Assembly (NCBI GenBank): GCA_028688235.1
Contig: JAQTYP010000066.1
Span: forward strand, 1 to 11,395
Reading direction: 5' to 3'
DNA from: Methylomonas sp.
GTDB taxonomy: Bacteria; Pseudomonadota; Gammaproteobacteria; Methylococcales; Methylomonadaceae
Length of the DNA stretch: 11,395 bases
In this document: positions 1 through 6,496 of the stretch, piece after piece
Position numbering within the stretch: the first letter of the stretch is position 1
Layout: each line of letters opens with the position of its first letter
Program-made: the position numbers and the translations under genes
The notes under the pieces: generated by a model
What the model was told of the DNA's origin: nothing
Databases searched by the model: none
What the model saw: only the letters and a program-made list of their open reading frames with translations

Positions 1-275
1 GAATCAACCAAAATGGAGAGAAAACCGAAACAGGGACTGAGACGGTAGAGTATTGTTGGGGTAGATAAGCGGTTTGCAAACATAGGTCCAAATGAATTTT
101 CACGGCGGTCAGATGGACTACTCGTTCAAAACGGGACACAGAGGGAGGCTTAACCTCTATCTGTCCCGGCTTAAGTTGGTAGCTGACAGATGTAACCAGA
201 AATCAGAAGAGTTCCGCTTTATGCGTGATTCAGGTACTATTCTGTCTTATTGTTTAAGCATATTAGGAGTTAACA
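1..275. other. Non-coding leader upstream of cheY
   Basis: No convincing coding region is seen here on either strand; the only open frame starting in it (bases 92-301) resembles no family I know and overlaps cheY out of frame. The stretch contains one strong hairpin (bases 132-168) and the Shine-Dalgarno AGGAG at 265-269. It must hold the cheY promoter unless the cluster is transcribed from further left. I could not pick a sigma-70, sigma-28 or sigma-54 promoter with acceptable spacing: TACTAT at 235-240 resembles a -10 box but has no good -35 box 16-18 bases upstream. Confidence 0.7.
132..168. repeat. Strong hairpin in the cheY leader
   Basis: CGGGACA (132-138) is the exact inverse complement of TGTCCCG (162-168). 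Inside it AGAGG (140-144) pairs with CCTCT (154-158), leaving a 9-base loop and a small asymmetric internal bulge. No T-run follows on the + strand. On the - strand the stem is followed by TTTT, so it would be only a weak terminator for leftward transcription. It could be a leader structure of the cheY transcript, a stability element, or a dispersed palindrome. Confidence 0.6.
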
Positions 276-638
276 GTGGCAACGATTCTTGCAGTCGATG
301 ATTCTGCATCCATGAGACAAATGGTGTCCTTTACGTTGAAAGGAGCGGGATACAACGTGGTCGAGGCGGTCGATGGGGTTGACGGCTTGAATAAAGCCAA
401 GGCCCAAACATTCGATTGCATCGTGACCGACGTTAACATGCCCAACAAGGATGGCATTCAGCTGATCAAGGATTTGCGGGCCTTGCCCAATTATAAATTC
501 ACGCCAATGTTGATGCTGACTACGGAATCCGGCATGGATAAGAAGCAGCAGGGCAAGGATGCCGGCGCTACGGGATGGATAGTCAAACCCTTCAATCCCG
601 ATCAGTTGTTGAAGACCATACAAAAAGTCATGGGCTAA
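276..638 (+). CDS. cheY: Chemotaxis response regulator CheY
   Basis: A 120-residue single-domain receiver, about the usual length of CheY. The phosphorylation site is complete: acidic pair D8/D9, phosphoacceptor D52 in TDVNMP, conserved Thr T82/T83 and Lys K104 in the KPF motif. It should accept phosphate from CheA H48 and carry the output of the pathway. The start is GTG at 276, chosen because AGGAG (265-269) lies 6 bases upstream and the translation begins at the first beta strand (ATILAVDD). The aromatic switch position (Tyr106 of E. coli CheY) is W101 here. No output domain is attached, so the target, flagellar switch or something else, cannot be read from the sequence. It lies 44 bases upstream of cheA and probably shares its transcript. 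Confidence 0.96.
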   Translation: MATILAVDDSASMRQMVSFTLKGAGYNVVEAVDGVDGLNKAKAQTFDCIVTDVNMPNKDGIQLIKDLRALPNYKFTPMLMLTTESGMDKKQQGKDAGATGWIVKPFNPDQLLKTIQKVMG

Positions 639-682
639 GCGCTTGCCGTCAGTCAAAAATTCGATGCGCGGGTAGGGGGGCT

Positions 683-2737
683 ATGGCTATCGATATGGCG
701 CAATTTCATCAGGTCTTCTTCGAGGAAAGTTTCGAAGGCCTGGATGCAATGGAGTCCGGACTGCTCAATCTCGATATGGGTGATGTGGACGCCGATGAAA
801 TCAACACGATTTTTCGGGCGGCTCACTCGATAAAGGGCGGTAGCGGCACTTTCGGATTTAGCGCCGTTTCCGATTTTACCCATGTCATGGAAACCTTGCT
901 GGACGAGATGCGCGACGGGCGGCGTAAGGTCACCCAGCAAGCTGTCAATGTCTTGTTGGGTTCCGTCGATTGCTTGCGGGAGATGCTGCAAGCCATTCAA
1001 GGCGGCAAAGAGGTTGACCGGCAGGGCGTCGCCGCTCATCAGTCGGCCTTGGATGACGAGTTACATAACAGGTCTACTGACGGTGACAGCAGTTCGCCAC
1101 CGCCGGTAAAAGCCGAGGCGGCAGCGATAGCACCAGCTTCGCCGGAAATTGCCGGTTGGACGATTGCGTTTAGTCCGCATTTGAACCTGCTGAAAACCGG
1201 CAACGAACCCGTCAGGATGTTGCGGGAACTGGCGACCTTAGGTGATTTGACGGTCACTGCGGATTTGCGAGGTCTTCCCGATCTTTATCAACTCGATCCC
1301 GAAGAATGTCATCTTTCGTGGAAACTGGATTTGCGAGGCCAAGTGCCGGCAAGCGACATCGACGAGATTTTCGATTGGGTCGAGGAAGACTGCGATTTGG
1401 CAAAGCAGCCTGTGTTTGTCGAATTGCCGCGGTTCGATTCCGAGCCCTCTGCGCCTGAATCTGGCGGCCCAAACGAGGTGCCAGTCGAATCGGCGGCGCC
1501 CCGTCCCGTCCATGCTCGAACAACAGCTACCGAAGTCAAAAAGGACGAGGCCAAGGCTGCGGCCAAAGGCTCCAGCTCCATCCGCGTCGATACCGCTAAG
1601 ATCGATACCTTGATCAACATGGTCGGCGAATTGGTGATCACCCAATCCATGTTGAGCCTGATCGGTGAGCATTTCGAGTTGAGCAAGCTCGATCAACTGA
1701 AAAACGGCCTGTCGCAACTGGAGCGCCACACGCGCGAGTTGCAAGAAAGCGTCATGAACATCCGCATGTTGCCCATCAGCTTCGTCTTTAGCCGTTTTCC
1801 GCGCCTGGCGCACGATCTGAGCAGCAAGCTGGGGAAAAAGATCGAGTTGAAACTGGTGGGCGAGCATACCGAAGTCGACAAGACCGTCGTCGAGTTGCTC
1901 AGCGATCCTTTGGTGCATTTGGTCAGAAACAGTCTGGACCACGGCATAGAGATGCCCGACGTGCGCATCGCCGCCGGCAAGCCGGAAACCGGCACCGTTA
2001 CGTTGGAGGCTTATCATCGCGGCGGCAATATCGTCATCGAAGTCAGCGACGACGGTAAAGGCTTGGACAAAGACAGACTCAGGGCCAAGGCCGTCGAAAA
2101 AGGCCTGATAGACGCCGACGCGATATTGAGCGACAAACAGACCTACGAATTGATTTTCATGCCGGGTTTTTCGACAGCCGAAAAATTGACCGACATTTCC
2201 GGCCGGGGGGTCGGCATGGATGTGGTGCGCCGCAATATTCAGGCTTTGGGCGGCAATATCGATATCATCTCTACCTTGGGCAAGGGCTCTACGATTTCGA
2301 TACATCTTCCGCTGACCCTGGCCATTTTGGACGGCCAGTCGGTGGCGGTTGGCGACGAAACCTATATCGTGCCGCTGGGCGCCATCATCGAATCCTTGAA
2401 CATCAAGGAAGACAGGGTCAATCGGGTGGTCGGCAAGGGCGAGACTTTCCTGCTGCGCGGGCAATATCTGCCTATCATACGCATGCACGAGATATTCAAC
2501 GTTCCCAGCGTCAGACATACCAAGCTGACCGAAGGCCTGTTGGTGGTGGTCGAGGGGCAAGGCGTGCGTTGCGGTTTGTTTGTCGACGATTTATTGGGGC
2601 AACAGCAAGTGGTCATCAAGTCCCTGGAGGCCAACTATCGCCGGGTGGAAGGCGTTTCCGGCGCCACGATATTGGGCGACGGTTCGGTCGCATTGATTCT
2701 CGATATACCAGGCTTGGTACGCCTGGCCAACCAGTAA
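683..2737 (+). CDS. cheA: Chemotaxis histidine kinase CheA
   Basis: A 684-residue CheA. P1 (about 1-105) has the phosphoacceptor H48 in AAHSIKGGSGTFGF together with K51, H67 and E70, the same numbering as the enteric P1 active site. Residues about 157-240 form a compact domain at the P2 position, unlike E. coli P2 by eye; linkers rich in Ala, Pro, Ser and Glu flank it. P3 (about 298-360) is the dimerisation helix pair. P4 has the N box (HLVRNSLDHG, N416), G1 (DDGKG, 456-460) and G2 (GRGVGMD, 507-513). P5 (about 545-684) is the CheW-like coupling domain. There is no receiver domain. I chose the ATG at 683 because its N-terminus aligns residue for residue with E. coli CheA; an in-frame ATG at 575 would overlap cheY and add 36 unrelated residues. 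The ribosome site is a G-rich run at 671-680. Confidence 0.97.
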   Translation: MAIDMAQFHQVFFEESFEGLDAMESGLLNLDMGDVDADEINTIFRAAHSIKGGSGTFGFSAVSDFTHVMETLLDEMRDGRRKVTQQAVNVLLGSVDCLREMLQAIQGGKEVDRQGVAAHQSALDDELHNRSTDGDSSSPPPVKAEAAAIAPASPEIAGWTIAFSPHLNLLKTGNEPVRMLRELATLGDLTVTADLRGLPDLYQLDPEECHLSWKLDLRGQVPASDIDEIFDWVEEDCDLAKQPVFVELPRFDSEPSAPESGGPNEVPVESAAPRPVHARTTATEVKKDEAKAAAKGSSSIRVDTAKIDTLINMVGELVITQSMLSLIGEHFELSKLDQLKNGLSQLERHTRELQESVMNIRMLPISFVFSRFPRLAHDLSSKLGKKIELKLVGEHTEVDKTVVELLSDPLVHLVRNSLDHGIEMPDVRIAAGKPETGTVTLEAYHRGGNIVIEVSDDGKGLDKDRLRAKAVEKGLIDADAILSDKQTYELIFMPGFSTAEKLTDISGRGVGMDVVRRNIQALGGNIDIISTLGKGSTISIHLPLTLAILDGQSVAVGDETYIVPLGAIIESLNIKEDRVNRVVGKGETFLLRGQYLPIIRMHEIFNVPSVRHTKLTEGLLVVVEGQGVRCGLFVDDLLGQQQVVIKSLEANYRRVEGVSGATILGDGSVALILDIPGLVRLANQ

Positions 2738-2750
2738 CCAACAGGCTCTT

Positions 2751-3266
2751 ATGTCGCAAACAGCCGAAAGCAACGAAGCGGAACAACCGGGGAAAAAGCC
2801 GCAAGCCTCCAGTGCTCAATTCTTGAGTTTTACTCTGGGAAGGGAAGAATACGGCGTGGATATTTTGCGGGTACAGGAAATCCGCAGCTGGGAACCTGTT
2901 TCGCGCATTCCGAATGTGCCTTCCTACGAAAAAGGCGTGGTGAATTTGCGCGGCGCGATTGTTCCGATTATCGACCTGCGGGAGCGTTTCGCTTTGGGGT
3001 GCAGCCAATATACGCCGGTGACCGTGGTGGTGGTCTTGCAGGCCCATGTCGGCGATAAGACCCGGGTGATGGGCGTGGTGGTCGATGCCGTATCGGACGT
3101 GATCGACGTCGATAAAAAAAATATCCAGAGTGCGCCCGATTTCGGCGCAAAAGTCAGTACCGAGTTCATCAGCGGTTTGGTCTCGGTGAACCAGCGCATG
3201 GTGATGCTGTTGGACGTGGACAAATTACTCAAATTAGATGGCGTGGACGATGACGATGAAAGTTGA
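2751..3266 (+). CDS. cheW: Coupling protein CheW (first copy)
   Basis: A 171-residue CheW that should link receptors to CheA P5 in the array baseplate. The CheW fold spans about residues 22-162 and carries the conserved EYGVDILRVQEI and NLRG (65-68) stretches; the Arg of NLRG matches the conserved Arg62 of E. coli CheW. The protein has a polar, probably disordered N-terminus of about 20 residues and a strongly acidic tail ending DDDDES. It starts 13 bases after the cheA stop with only a weak AGG (2743-2745) as ribosome site, so translation may depend on coupling to cheA. It is clearly paralogous to the second CheW at 5987-6496, with many identical stretches such as IVPIIDLR and VMLLDVDKLL. 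Confidence 0.95.
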   Translation: MSQTAESNEAEQPGKKPQASSAQFLSFTLGREEYGVDILRVQEIRSWEPVSRIPNVPSYEKGVVNLRGAIVPIIDLRERFALGCSQYTPVTVVVVLQAHVGDKTRVMGVVVDAVSDVIDVDKKNIQSAPDFGAKVSTEFISGLVSVNQRMVMLLDVDKLLKLDGVDDDDES

Positions 3267-3308
3267 AAAAACACATAGAACTGGCCGGGTTTTGACGGAG
3301 GATTTGCA

Positions 3309-5645
3309 ATGAAAATCAATCATCCAGTGACTGATCGCGAAGTGATGATGAAGCCGGGTACCTTGCTGGTAACGCGTACTAATTTGAAAGGCGTCATTAC
3401 CTATGCCAACGAAGCCTTCATCGAAATCAGCGGTTTTAGCAAAGAGGAGTTGGTAGGCGCCAATCATAATATCGTTCGCCATCCCGATATGCCGCCGGCC
3501 GCATTCGAGGATTTGTGGAACAATTTGAAGGCTGGTAAGCCTTGGAGCGCGCCAGTCAAGAATCGTACCAAATCAGGCGATTTCTATTGGGTAGAAGCCA
3601 ATGTAACGCCGGTCTATAAAAACGGGAAGGTGCAAGAATACCTGTCGGTTCGTTACGCGCCGTCGCGCGAGCAAATATCGCAGGCGGATGCCTTGTATGC
3701 CAAACTCAATGCCAACAAGGCAACGCTCAGGCCCACCGGTTTTGCCGCCTTGATAAAAAAAGCCGCCGATATCAGTTTGGGCAAAAAGTTTGCTTTGGTG
3801 TATTTGCTATTGGCGCTGCCTATACTGGCTCCCGTTTATTCGCATTTCCAGTTGCAGCAATGGCTGGAACTGTCTGTATGTTCCATTTCGTTATTACTGG
3901 GAACGCTTTTGGCTTATCGCTTGTTCGAGACCACAAACTCCAGCCTGGAACAAGCCTTGAACGTGTGTTATCGCCTGGCCGATGAAAAATTCAGAAACAC
4001 GTTGGATCTGGATCGCGGCGACGTAATCGGCGATTTCAGGCGCGCCTTGTATAGCATGCAGGTCAAGCTGAATGCCGATTTGGCCTATTCCAAACAGGTG
4101 GCGGCCGAGGCGACGCGCATCAGACAGGCGCTGGATAACGTGCAGTCCTGCGTGATGGTGGCCAATAACGACTTTGAAATCATCTACATGAACAACACCG
4201 TCCGGGAAATGTTCGCAAATGCGGAGGCCGATATCCGCACCCAATTGCCGAATTTCGATGCCGCCAAGCTACTAGGCGCCAATGTCGATCAATTTCATAA
4301 AAATCCGGCGCACCAGCGCGGCATGTTGGCCAATTTGACGGCTTCTTACAGCTCGGAATTGGTGGTGGGGGGCCGGCATATGAACGTCGTGGTGACGCCA
4401 GTCAAAAACGACGAAGGCGAACGCATCGGTTATGCGGCTGAATGGCTGGACAGAACCCGCGAAGTCAAGGTCGAACAGGAAATCGAAGAGATCGTCGATA
4501 GCGTCAAGGTCGGTCGCCTGGATAAGCGCATCTCCTTGGCGGACAAACAGGGATTTTTCGCCAAGCTCAGCGAAGGCATCAATGAACTGACGGATGTCAT
4601 AGAACGGGTGTTCAACGATATCGGCAGCACGATGGAAAGCATGGCCGAAGGCGATTTGACCAATCGCATCACCAACGATTACCAAGGCGTTTACCTGAAT
4701 TGCAAAAACGACATTAATGCCACGATAGATAAGCTCAGCGAAATCTTCGGGCAGGTGGCCGAGTCGGCCAGCTTCATCAATAATTCTTCCCAGGAAATCG
4801 CCAGCGGTAACAACAATTTATCGCAACGCGCCGAGCAGCAGGCCGCAAACCTGGAAGAAACCGCCGCCAGCATGGAAGAGCTGACCGCTACCGTAAAAAA
4901 TAACGCCGACAATGCGCAGCAAGCCAATCTGCTGGCCAGCAACGCCAGGGAATTGGCGGAAAAGGGCGGGACCGTCGTGCATGCGGCGGTATCGGCCATG
5001 CAGGAAATCAACGCCAGCAGCAACAAGATTGCCGATATCATCGGCGTCATCGACGAAATTGCCTTTCAGACCAATCTTCTGGCCTTGAATGCGTCGGTGG
5101 AAGCCGCCCGGGCCGGGGAACAAGGCCGCGGCTTTTCGGTGGTGGCTACCGAGGTCAGGAATCTGGCGCAACGCAGCGCCACTGCGGCTCGCGAGAGTAA
5201 GGACCTGATACAGAGCAGCGTGCAGAAAGTCCGGGCCGGCAGCGAATTCGTCAATCAAACCGGTATCGCCCTCAGCGAAATCGTGGCCGGCGTCAAAAAA
5301 GTGGGCGATATCGTCGCCGCGATAGCCGACGCCAGCGTCGAGCAATCGGCCGGCATTGCCCAGGTCAATCAGGCCGTATCGCAGATGGACGAAATCACCC
5401 AGCAAAATGCGGCGTTGGCGGAAGAGGCATCGGCCGCCAGCGTTTCGATGAGCGATTTGTCCACCAATATGGTTGAATTGCTGTCGTTCTTCAAACTCGG
5501 TAACGAAAGCCATAAGCCGAGTAGTCGGGTAGGCGGCGATGCCAGCAGCGTCGTAAGAGCGGTAGCTGCGCCAAGACCCGTGGCTACGTCGGCGTCGGCT
5601 GGCTACAAGAGTGTAGCCAGCGACGAAGAATGGCAGGATTTTTGA
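3309..5645 (+). CDS. Aer-like membrane chemoreceptor with two PAS domains
   Basis: A 778-residue receptor. PAS1 (about 10-120) closely resembles E. coli Aer: N34, H53, R57, H58, D60, W79 and Y93 fall at the same numbers, and R57/H58/D60 are tied to FAD binding in Aer. Two membrane segments follow (about 161-178 and 188-205) with almost no periplasmic loop, then a HAMP-like region (about 205-260). PAS2 (about 270-385) has H330 and W379, the same 49-residue spacing as heme ligand H234 and W283 of P. aeruginosa Aer2. Two more HAMP units (about 390-480) lead to the signalling domain, with tip IAFQTNLLALNASVEAARAGE (584-604). Glu pairs E516/E517, E523/E524 and E705/E706 match the methylation consensus. 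A flexible tail of about 45 residues ends in EWQDF, a CheR/CheB tether type of pentapeptide. The ATG at 3309 has GGAGG at 3297-3301. Cofactors are inferred, not seen. Confidence 0.93.
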   Translation: MKINHPVTDREVMMKPGTLLVTRTNLKGVITYANEAFIEISGFSKEELVGANHNIVRHPDMPPAAFEDLWNNLKAGKPWSAPVKNRTKSGDFYWVEANVTPVYKNGKVQEYLSVRYAPSREQISQADALYAKLNANKATLRPTGFAALIKKAADISLGKKFALVYLLLALPILAPVYSHFQLQQWLELSVCSISLLLGTLLAYRLFETTNSSLEQALNVCYRLADEKFRNTLDLDRGDVIGDFRRALYSMQVKLNADLAYSKQVAAEATRIRQALDNVQSCVMVANNDFEIIYMNNTVREMFANAEADIRTQLPNFDAAKLLGANVDQFHKNPAHQRGMLANLTASYSSELVVGGRHMNVVVTPVKNDEGERIGYAAEWLDRTREVKVEQEIEEIVDSVKVGRLDKRISLADKQGFFAKLSEGINELTDVIERVFNDIGSTMESMAEGDLTNRITNDYQGVYLNCKNDINATIDKLSEIFGQVAESASFINNSSQEIASGNNNLSQRAEQQAANLEETAASMEELTATVKNNADNAQQANLLASNARELAEKGGTVVHAAVSAMQEINASSNKIADIIGVIDEIAFQTNLLALNASVEAARAGEQGRGFSVVATEVRNLAQRSATAARESKDLIQSSVQKVRAGSEFVNQTGIALSEIVAGVKKVGDIVAAIADASVEQSAGIAQVNQAVSQMDEITQQNAALAEEASAASVSMSDLSTNMVELLSFFKLGNESHKPSSRVGGDASSVVRAVAAPRPVATSASAGYKSVASDEEWQDF
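3336..3668 (+). other. Aer-type PAS domain (predicted FAD binding)
   Basis: Residues about 10-120 of the receptor. The segment NHNIVRHPDMP (52-62) is near-identical to the corresponding stretch of Aer, as are the KPWS and FYWVEANV stretches. In Aer this domain senses the redox state of the respiratory chain through FAD and acts from the cytoplasmic side of the membrane. That role is inferred here from residue conservation. Confidence 0.8.
4116..4463 (+). other. Second PAS domain, Aer2-like (predicted heme binding)
   Basis: Residues about 270-385 of the receptor, lying between HAMP units as in Aer2. H330 (codon at 4296) sits in FHKNPAHQR and W379 (codon at 4443) in AEWLDRT near the last beta strand. 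Their separation equals that of H234 and W283 in the oxygen-binding heme PAS of P. aeruginosa Aer2. The FHKNPAHQ motif also occurs in PAS domains not proven to bind heme, so cofactor identity is a prediction. Confidence 0.6.
5628..5642 (+). other. C-terminal CheR/CheB tethering pentapeptide (EWQDF)
   Basis: The last five residues of the receptor (774-778) fit the x-W-x-x-F form of the NWETF/GWEEF pentapeptides that dock CheR, and in enterics CheB, at receptor C-termini. It follows a flexible Ser/Ala/Val-rich linker from about residue 730, as in enteric Tar/Tsr. Confidence 0.75.
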
Positions 5646-5647
5646 GT

Positions 5648-5692
5648 ATCGGGAACTTAGGATTTGGCCAAAAATAACATCCCGATTTTTTT
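5648..5692 (+). terminator. Likely intrinsic terminator after the receptor gene
   Basis: ATCGGGA (5648-5654) and TCCCGAT (5680-5686) form a perfect 7-bp stem followed at once by a run of T (5686-5692). The 25-base loop contains its own small palindrome TTTGGCCAAA (5663-5672). The stem begins 3 bases after the receptor stop codon. The long loop lowers certainty. If real, it separates the cheY-receptor unit from the cheW2-cheB unit. Confidence 0.55.
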
Positions 5693-5703
5693 GGGTTGAA
5701 TCG

Positions 5704-5769
5704 GCCTAGGGCTAGGCGCAAGCTCAGCTCGTGCAGTTCGAATGATGAGCTTCCTGACGTCAGCCCATC
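5704..5769. repeat. REP-like cluster of palindromes (first)
   Basis: Three adjacent inverted repeats: GCCTA/TAGGC (5704-5717); an imperfect pair around AGCTCAGCT (about 5717-5735); and GATGAGCT (5744-5751) with AGCCCATC (5762-5769), which pair fully on the - strand RNA if one G-U is allowed. The density of short palindromes in a gap between operons is typical of repetitive extragenic elements. Only one copy is in this window, so its dispersed nature is inferred. Confidence 0.5.
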
Positions 5770-5844
5770 CTACGGTCCCTTGTTCAATAGGGGATTTAAT
5801 TTAGGAAAGAACATGAAATAAGTTGTAGGGGGGGGCGGTGGCTC

Positions 5845-5923
5845 GATTGACAGGTGTCGGCGGCAGGGATAGCCGCCCAAGCCTACAAGGATGTATTGAC
5901 GGCGTCCTGTCAAGCGAGACACC
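5845..5923. repeat. REP-like composite palindrome (second)
   Basis: TTGACAGG (5847-5854) and CCTGTCAA (5906-5913) are exact inverse complements. They enclose a strong hairpin, GGCGGC (5859-5864) with GCCGCC (5872-5877) and a 7-base loop. GGTGTC (5853-5858) also matches GACACC (5918-5923), so two alternative outer stems compete. No coding potential is seen. The style suggests a dispersed palindromic intergenic repeat of about 80 bases; a genome-wide copy number is needed to prove it. Confidence 0.55.
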
Positions 5924-5986
5924 GAACCTTCACGACGATTATTGTTTCGAGAAGTTATTTTGTGCATATTTCTTAGCGAGTTCCTT

Positions 5987-6496
5987 ATGAGTATCGATAC
6001 CCAGTCCGAAATACAGTTCGAACAGTTCCTGACTTTTGAGTTGGCAGGCGACGCTTATGGCGTCGAGATTTTGAAGGTTCAGGAAATAAGGGGCTGGGAG
6101 GCGGTGAGGAAAATTCCCAATACTCCGGAGTACGTCAAAGGTGCTTTGAATTTGCGCGGCTCCATCGTACCCATTATCGATTTGCGCGTGCGTTTTCACA
6201 TGGAAAGGGTCGAATATACGCCGGTCACGGTGGTCATCGTCATGAGCGTCCAAACCGAAAGTACCGGAAGCACCGTGATGGGTATCGTCGCCGATGCCGT
6301 ATCCGACGTTTTGGACATCAAGCCCGGCGATATCAAAACCTCCCCGAATCTCGGCGCCAAAATCGATACCCGTTATATCCGCGGCATGTATGTCGGCAAG
6401 AAAAACATGGTGATGTTGCTGGATGTCGACAAGTTATTGAATCCCGACGAGTTCGCTCAGATCGCCGAATTGCCGGCGGCGACCGATTGGAAATGA
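5987..6496 (+). CDS. cheW: Coupling protein CheW (second copy)
   Basis: A 169-residue CheW with the fold over about residues 11-150, including AYGVEILKVQEI and NLRG (55-58) with the conserved Arg. It is a clear paralogue of the first CheW but has a short N-terminus and no acidic tail. I chose the ATG at 5987 because it gives the usual short CheW N-terminus; an upstream in-frame ATG at 5942 would add 15 hydrophobic, unrelated residues. The ribosome site is weak (GAG at 5978-5980). Its stop TGA overlaps the parA start as ATGA, so the two are probably translated together. In F6 systems a CheW-like ParP links the ParA-like ParC to the array. This CheW could serve such an adaptor role, or simply be a second array coupling protein. 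Confidence 0.93.
   Translation: MSIDTQSEIQFEQFLTFELAGDAYGVEILKVQEIRGWEAVRKIPNTPEYVKGALNLRGSIVPIIDLRVRFHMERVEYTPVTVVIVMSVQTESTGSTVMGIVADAVSDVLDIKPGDIKTSPNLGAKIDTRYIRGMYVGKKNMVMLLDVDKLLNPDEFAQIAELPAATDWK

Larger units (their letters stand above)
5693..5986. other. Structured intergenic gap before the second cheW
   Basis: This is the longest gene-free stretch. It holds two palindromic elements (5704-5769 and 5845-5923) separated by an AT-richer spacer and a run of eight G (5828-5835). Frames across it look like shadows, with no recognisable protein. A promoter for the downstream unit is expected here if the terminator at 5648-5692 works, but no well-spaced -35/-10 pair is convincing: TTGACA at 5847-5852 has only a poor TAGCCG 17 bases on, and it is part of a palindrome arm. 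Confidence 0.6.

Noticed and set aside
92..301. Open frame of 69 codons before cheY
   Set aside because: No recognisable family, no good ribosome site, and it runs over the strong hairpin and into cheY in another frame.
575..682. Extended CheA start at ATG 575
   Set aside because: The extra 36 residues overlap cheY and resemble no CheA; the ATG at 683 aligns exactly with the E. coli CheA N-terminus and puts the phosphoacceptor at H48.
1238..2560. Long open frame of 440 codons antisense to cheA
   Set aside because: It lies wholly opposite a certain gene, has no recognisable domain, and has the His/Asp/Gln-rich composition expected of a shadow of the cheA codons.
5847..5875. TTGACA as a -35 box for a cheW2 promoter
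   Set aside because: The hexamer at 17-base spacing is TAGCCG, a poor -10, and TTGACA is explained as one arm of an inverted repeat.
5770..5967. Open frame of 65 codons on the - strand in the gap
   Set aside because: It runs across the G8 run and the palindromes, giving Pro runs and Arg-rich sequence with no protein resemblance.
5942..5986. Upstream start for the second CheW
   Set aside because: It adds 15 hydrophobic residues not seen in the CheW family; the ATG at 5987 gives a normal N-terminus.
6487..6492. TTG start for the ParA protein
   Set aside because: It adds only two residues, and the ATG at 6493 forms the usual ATGA overlap with the cheW stop.
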